A stretch of 64,000 nucleotides of DNA from Paenibacillus physcomitrellae (GTDB lineage Bacteria; Bacillota; Bacilli; Paenibacillales; Paenibacillaceae), in NCBI RefSeq assembly GCF_002240225.1, contig NZ_CP022584.1:4244094-4308093 (forward strand). The letters are read 5' to 3'. A program made the translations under genes and the position numbers. The notes under the pieces were generated by a model that was not told the origin of the DNA, made no database searches, and saw only the letters and a program-made list of their open reading frames with translations. This document shows, piece by piece, positions 61,739 through 64,000 of the stretch (its first letter is position 1; every line of letters starts with the position of its first letter).

Positions 61739-62290
61739 ATGGACAAGAAACAGCTTGTTATTTTTCTGGATAGCGGAGATACGATCATTGACGAGTCTAC
61801 GGAAGTAAGGAATGACGAAGGTATCGTAGTCAGTGCGCACGTGATTCCCGGTGCGGACACGATGGTCAAGACGCTTTACGAACGGGGTTATACGCTCGTG
61901 CTGGTAGCGGACGGGGATACGCAGTCTTTCTATAACGTCATGAAGCAAAACGGATTATTCGACTATTTTACGGCTTTGATTATTTCCGATAGTATCAAGG
62001 CAACCAAGCCGAGTCCCCGCATGTTTAAGGCAGCGGCGGGTGCGGTAGAGCTGACTGAGCAGGATTACGGGCGGATTATCATGGTTGGCAACAACCTGAG
62101 CCGTGATGTTAAAGGAGCAAATGCGCTGGGCATCACCAGCGTTTTTCAGAGCTGGACCCCGCGTTATCCGCATGAACCTGCCGACGAAACTGAGCGGCCC
62201 GACTATATCATTTTGGAGCCGCTGGAGCTGCTGGAATTGGCTGACCGTCTGAATGAACAGCTGGAGGCGGAGCTGCAAATCCGCGGCTGA
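61739..62290 (+). CDS. HAD-superfamily hydrolase
   Basis: The 183-residue protein has motif I FLDSGDTII (Asp nucleophile near residue 11; +2 residue is Gly, as in the DxGDT branch), motif II VADGD, motif III Lys in ATKPSPRMF and motif IV GNNLSRDVKGANALG. AAAGGAG precedes the ATG. It is 50 nt after the ABC operon and may be co-transcribed, pointing to a phosphorylated intermediate from the imported molecule. The substrate is unknown. Confidence 0.87.
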   Translation: MDKKQLVIFLDSGDTIIDESTEVRNDEGIVVSAHVIPGADTMVKTLYERGYTLVLVADGDTQSFYNVMKQNGLFDYFTALIISDSIKATKPSPRMFKAAAGAVELTEQDYGRIIMVGNNLSRDVKGANALGITSVFQSWTPRYPHEPADETERPDYIILEPLELLELADRLNEQLEAELQIRG

Positions 62291-62385
62291 AAGGCTGGGT
62301 GGCTGAATGGTGGAATAGATGGATTCTGAAGTCTAGATTCTACAGCACGAACCCAAAGGTTTTTATGAGAATAAATAACTGTATG

Positions 62386-62424
62386 CCCCGCGTCGGAATG
62401 TTTCCGGTTCGGGGTTTGTTTTAT
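62386..62424 (+). terminator. rho-independent terminator
   Basis: CCCCG-CGTCGGAA/TTCCGG-TTCGGGG stem with a TTTGTTTTAT tail after the HAD gene. It probably ends the transporter-HAD unit. Confidence 0.85.
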
Positions 62425-62493
62425 CTCTCGAACTTATTGTAAATTAGAAGGGAAAATGACTGTATATTATTGGGAAATGGGAGGAGTTTGGAG

Positions 62494-63267
62494 ATGGCGC
62501 AAGTCAGTTTTGATCTGAGCGGCAAAGTTGCAATCGTGACTGGAGCAGGCAGGGGAATTGGAAGAGTACTTGCGGAAGGTCTGGCGTTTGCGGGAGCGGA
62601 TGTGGTCCTGACGGCAAGAACGGAAGTGGAAGTGGTTCAGGCTGCTGACGAAATCCGACAGGCGACAGGCCGGAAGACGCTTGGCCTTTCTTGTGACGTG
62701 ACGGATAAACAGGCCGTAGATTCCGTTGTCCAGCGGGTGGTTGAGGAATTTGGCCATATTGATATTCTTGTGAACAATGCCGGGACGACCATTCGCAAGA
62801 CCGCCTTTGAATTTGGTGAAGAAGAGTGGGATTTTATTTTCGACACGAACCTTAAATCGATTTTCTTTATCTCCCAGGCGGTTGGAAGGCATATGGTTGA
62901 ACAACAATACGGCCGTATGGTTAACATCTCCTCCGCTGCCTCGGAAATGACCCTCTCATTCTCAACGGCCTACGGCCCGAGCAAAGCGGGTGTCGTCCAG
63001 CTGACGAGGCAGCTGGCGACGGAATGGGCCAAATTCGGCGTAACGGTTAATGCCGTCAGCCCGTGGTTTTTCAGAACGCCGCTCACTTATGAAAATCTGG
63101 ACAAGCCTGAAGTGAAGCAGGTCATTGAACAGCGGACGCCAATGGGCCGATATGGGGAAGTGATCGAGCTTGTATCTCCGGTTCTGTTCTTCTGCTCGGA
63201 TGCCTCCAGTTATGTAACCGGTCAAAATTTGCTGGTTGACGGCGGCGCCTCTCATTTTGCTTTCTAA
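62494..63267 (+). CDS. SDR-family oxidoreductase
   Basis: The 257-residue classical SDR has cofactor loop GAGRGIGR (near residue 15), NNAGTT, SS-rich catalytic Ser segment NISSAAS and YGPSK (Tyr/Lys), and ends with VTGQNLLVDGGASHF. It resembles gluconate 5-dehydrogenase and 3-oxoacyl-ACP reductase-like enzymes of sugar catabolism. GGAGG is 8 nt before the ATG; the upstream ATG (62470) lacks an SD. It is separated from the ABC genes by a terminator. Confidence 0.9.
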   Translation: MAQVSFDLSGKVAIVTGAGRGIGRVLAEGLAFAGADVVLTARTEVEVVQAADEIRQATGRKTLGLSCDVTDKQAVDSVVQRVVEEFGHIDILVNNAGTTIRKTAFEFGEEEWDFIFDTNLKSIFFISQAVGRHMVEQQYGRMVNISSAASEMTLSFSTAYGPSKAGVVQLTRQLATEWAKFGVTVNAVSPWFFRTPLTYENLDKPEVKQVIEQRTPMGRYGEVIELVSPVLFFCSDASSYVTGQNLLVDGGASHFAF

Positions 63268-63298
63268 ATGGATTCAATTGCGGCTATGTCTCACTTAA

Positions 63299-63560
63299 TC
63301 AATTAATCCGAGGCGGATGAGGTTGGCGGTAACCGGACGTTTTCCGATTTCGCGTTTCCGAATGGCACAGGTCCGAGAAAGACCCTCTCAGAAAATGGCT
63401 GGCTGCGGAATCGGTTTGTCCGTGCCGCCGCCGGCATGGAACGTCCGCATATCCTGCAGTGGGGAAAGCCCGAACAACCTTTATATTCACGGCTGGAGCC
63501 AGATACCGGGCAGCCGGCTGTCCGAGGAGATCCGTAGGAGTTTTTCAAAGCTATAGAGAA
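63299..63560. other. unexplained 260-bp segment before a strong terminator
   Basis: No gene was recognised here. A 79-codon plus-strand frame (63317-63556) lacks an SD and looks random; a 105-codon minus-strand frame crosses the terminator. GC content and small local hairpins (around 63497-63530) would suit a decayed gene or an RNA, but no known RNA consensus was found. Confidence 0.4.
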
Positions 63561-63590
63561 AAGCCCGCTTTTAGCGCGGGCTTTTTTTTG
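63561..63590 (+). terminator. strong rho-independent terminator
   Basis: AAGCCCGC-TTTTAGC-GCGGGCTT followed by eight T. It ends plus-strand transcription from the SDR gene or from an unseen RNA in 63299-63560. Confidence 0.92.
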
Positions 63591-63656
63591 TGTTTTATTT
63601 ATATGAATTTCAATATGCATATCTTCTTTCGGGATGCCGGGAGGGTACGCTTTGAT

Positions 63657-63695
63657 TCAACCCAACTCAACTCTACTCAACTCAATCCCATCCAA
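63657..63695. repeat. CTCAA-type simple repeat
   Basis: Imperfect 5-bp units (CAACTCAACTCTACTCAACTC and beyond) fill this stretch just downstream of the minus-strand aminotransferase stop. Low complexity; probably slippage-prone. Confidence 0.85.
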
Positions 63696-63720
63696 TTACC
63701 CGCCTCTTTCTTCACGGCGC

Positions 63721-64000
63721 TCAGCCTAAAATATCCTTCAGTGCCGCGCTGAAAACTTCGTTTTCTTCCTGGGTTCCCACAGAAACCCGGATATGTCGGG
63801 GCAGATTCCAGATGCCGCCATACCGGACGATTACACCTCGTGACAGCAGCTCTTCATACACCCTTTTCGCCTCTGCTCCAATTTCCACAAGCACAAAATT
63901 GCTCATGCTGTCGATATAAGACAGCTCCAAACTTTGAAAGGCGTGATACAGCTGAAGCTTGCCATAGGCATTAACCGCAAGCGTCTTGTGCATATGATCT
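63721..64000 (-). CDS. hisC: histidinol-phosphate aminotransferase-like, C-terminal part
   Basis: The last 92 residues of a fold-type I PLP enzyme are visible; the gene continues past the right edge. Segments YIDSMSNFVLVEIG, ELLSRGVIVR and LPRHIRVSVGTQEENEVF are typical of HisC, including the Arg that binds the substrate phosphate or carboxylate. The PLP lysine lies outside. No other his gene is visible, so it could be a stand-alone HisC or a close relative with another amino acid. Confidence 0.88.
   Translation of the reverse strand, partial: DHMHKTLAVNAYGKLQLYHAFQSLELSYIDSMSNFVLVEIGAEAKRVYEELLSRGVIVRYGGIWNLPRHIRVSVGTQEENEVFSAALKDILG

Noticed and set aside
63317-63556. 79-codon frame before the last plus-strand terminator
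   Set aside because: No SD and no recognisable protein pattern; listed only as an unexplained segment.

Overview
The window looks like chromosomal DNA of a low-to-mid GC Firmicute of the Bacillales, most likely Paenibacillus or a close relative. The grounds are strong purine-rich Shine-Dalgarno (SD) sites, frequent GTG/TTG starts, roughly half GC, S-layer homology and PadR/HAAS proteins, a GlnK/GlnL-type two-component pair beside a glutamine ABC transporter, and very many sugar and peptide ABC transporters with dedicated LacI, GntR and WYL regulators. No rRNA, tRNA, CRISPR array or prophage was seen. The only intact mobile element is one IS5-family insertion sequence.

Layout. 1-6.7 kb: the end of a BceB-type permease, an S-layer-homology protein, a UPF0173 metallohydrolase and a Fur-boxed ferric-siderophore uptake operon without its own ATPase. 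6.7-13.2 kb: a divergent control region with a Fur box, a LexA-like box and a promoter-terminator pair that could make a roughly 70-nt RNA, then a secreted coiled-coil protein, an MFS permease, an iron-repressed flavodoxin with a coupled unknown protein, a serine hydrolase and an alpha/beta hydrolase. 13.4-23.2 kb: degenerate tandem repeats, a CUT1 sugar ABC operon, several hydrolases, an Lrp regulator with a cysteine-cluster/pentapeptide protein, a methyltransferase, and a butanediol-dehydrogenase-like gene divergent from a LacI regulator. 23.4-31.4 kb: a CueP copper lipoprotein, a PadR/HAAS pair with three copies of a dyad operator, then glnQH, two permeases, glnK and glnL, and a possible 54-aa ORF. 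31.5-34.2 kb: an SDR gene divergent from an MmyB-type regulator, then an AT-rich gap holding a decayed Nudix gene, short repeats and a long inverted repeat.

34.2-42.7 kb is one plus-strand unit: a LacI regulator, a CUT2-type ABC transporter (ATPase, two permeases, binding protein), a ureidoglycolate-lyase-family protein, an M20 deacylase and a glutamine-amidotransferase-like protein. It looks like an uptake-plus-breakdown pathway for an unidentified small molecule with an amide or ureide bond. 42.8-45.7 kb: a WYL regulator with a dyad operator, a VOC protein, and a YdeI-like gene whose last codons were displaced by the IS5 element. 45.8-51.0 kb: a PrpR-N/Fis regulator, a KdgT-type permease, a DUF1537 acid-sugar kinase and PdxA2, matching the known threonate-type four-carbon acid sugar pathway, with a near-perfect cre site. 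51.2-55.0 kb: an unknown 226-aa protein, a GntR/LacI hybrid regulator, and a secreted beta/gamma-crystallin plus Vps62-like protein. 55.1-63.3 kb: a five-gene peptide/nickel-type ABC operon followed by a HAD phosphatase and an SDR. The window ends inside a minus-strand hisC-like gene.

Common themes are iron (two Fur-type sites), carbon-source catabolism under local repressors and probable CcpA control, and stem-loops placed right after binding-protein genes. Starts were chosen by SD spacing. In several genes an ATG abuts the SD and a better-spaced start lies 6-10 nt further on, and this is noted where it applies. All functions are read from sequence alone; no database search was run.
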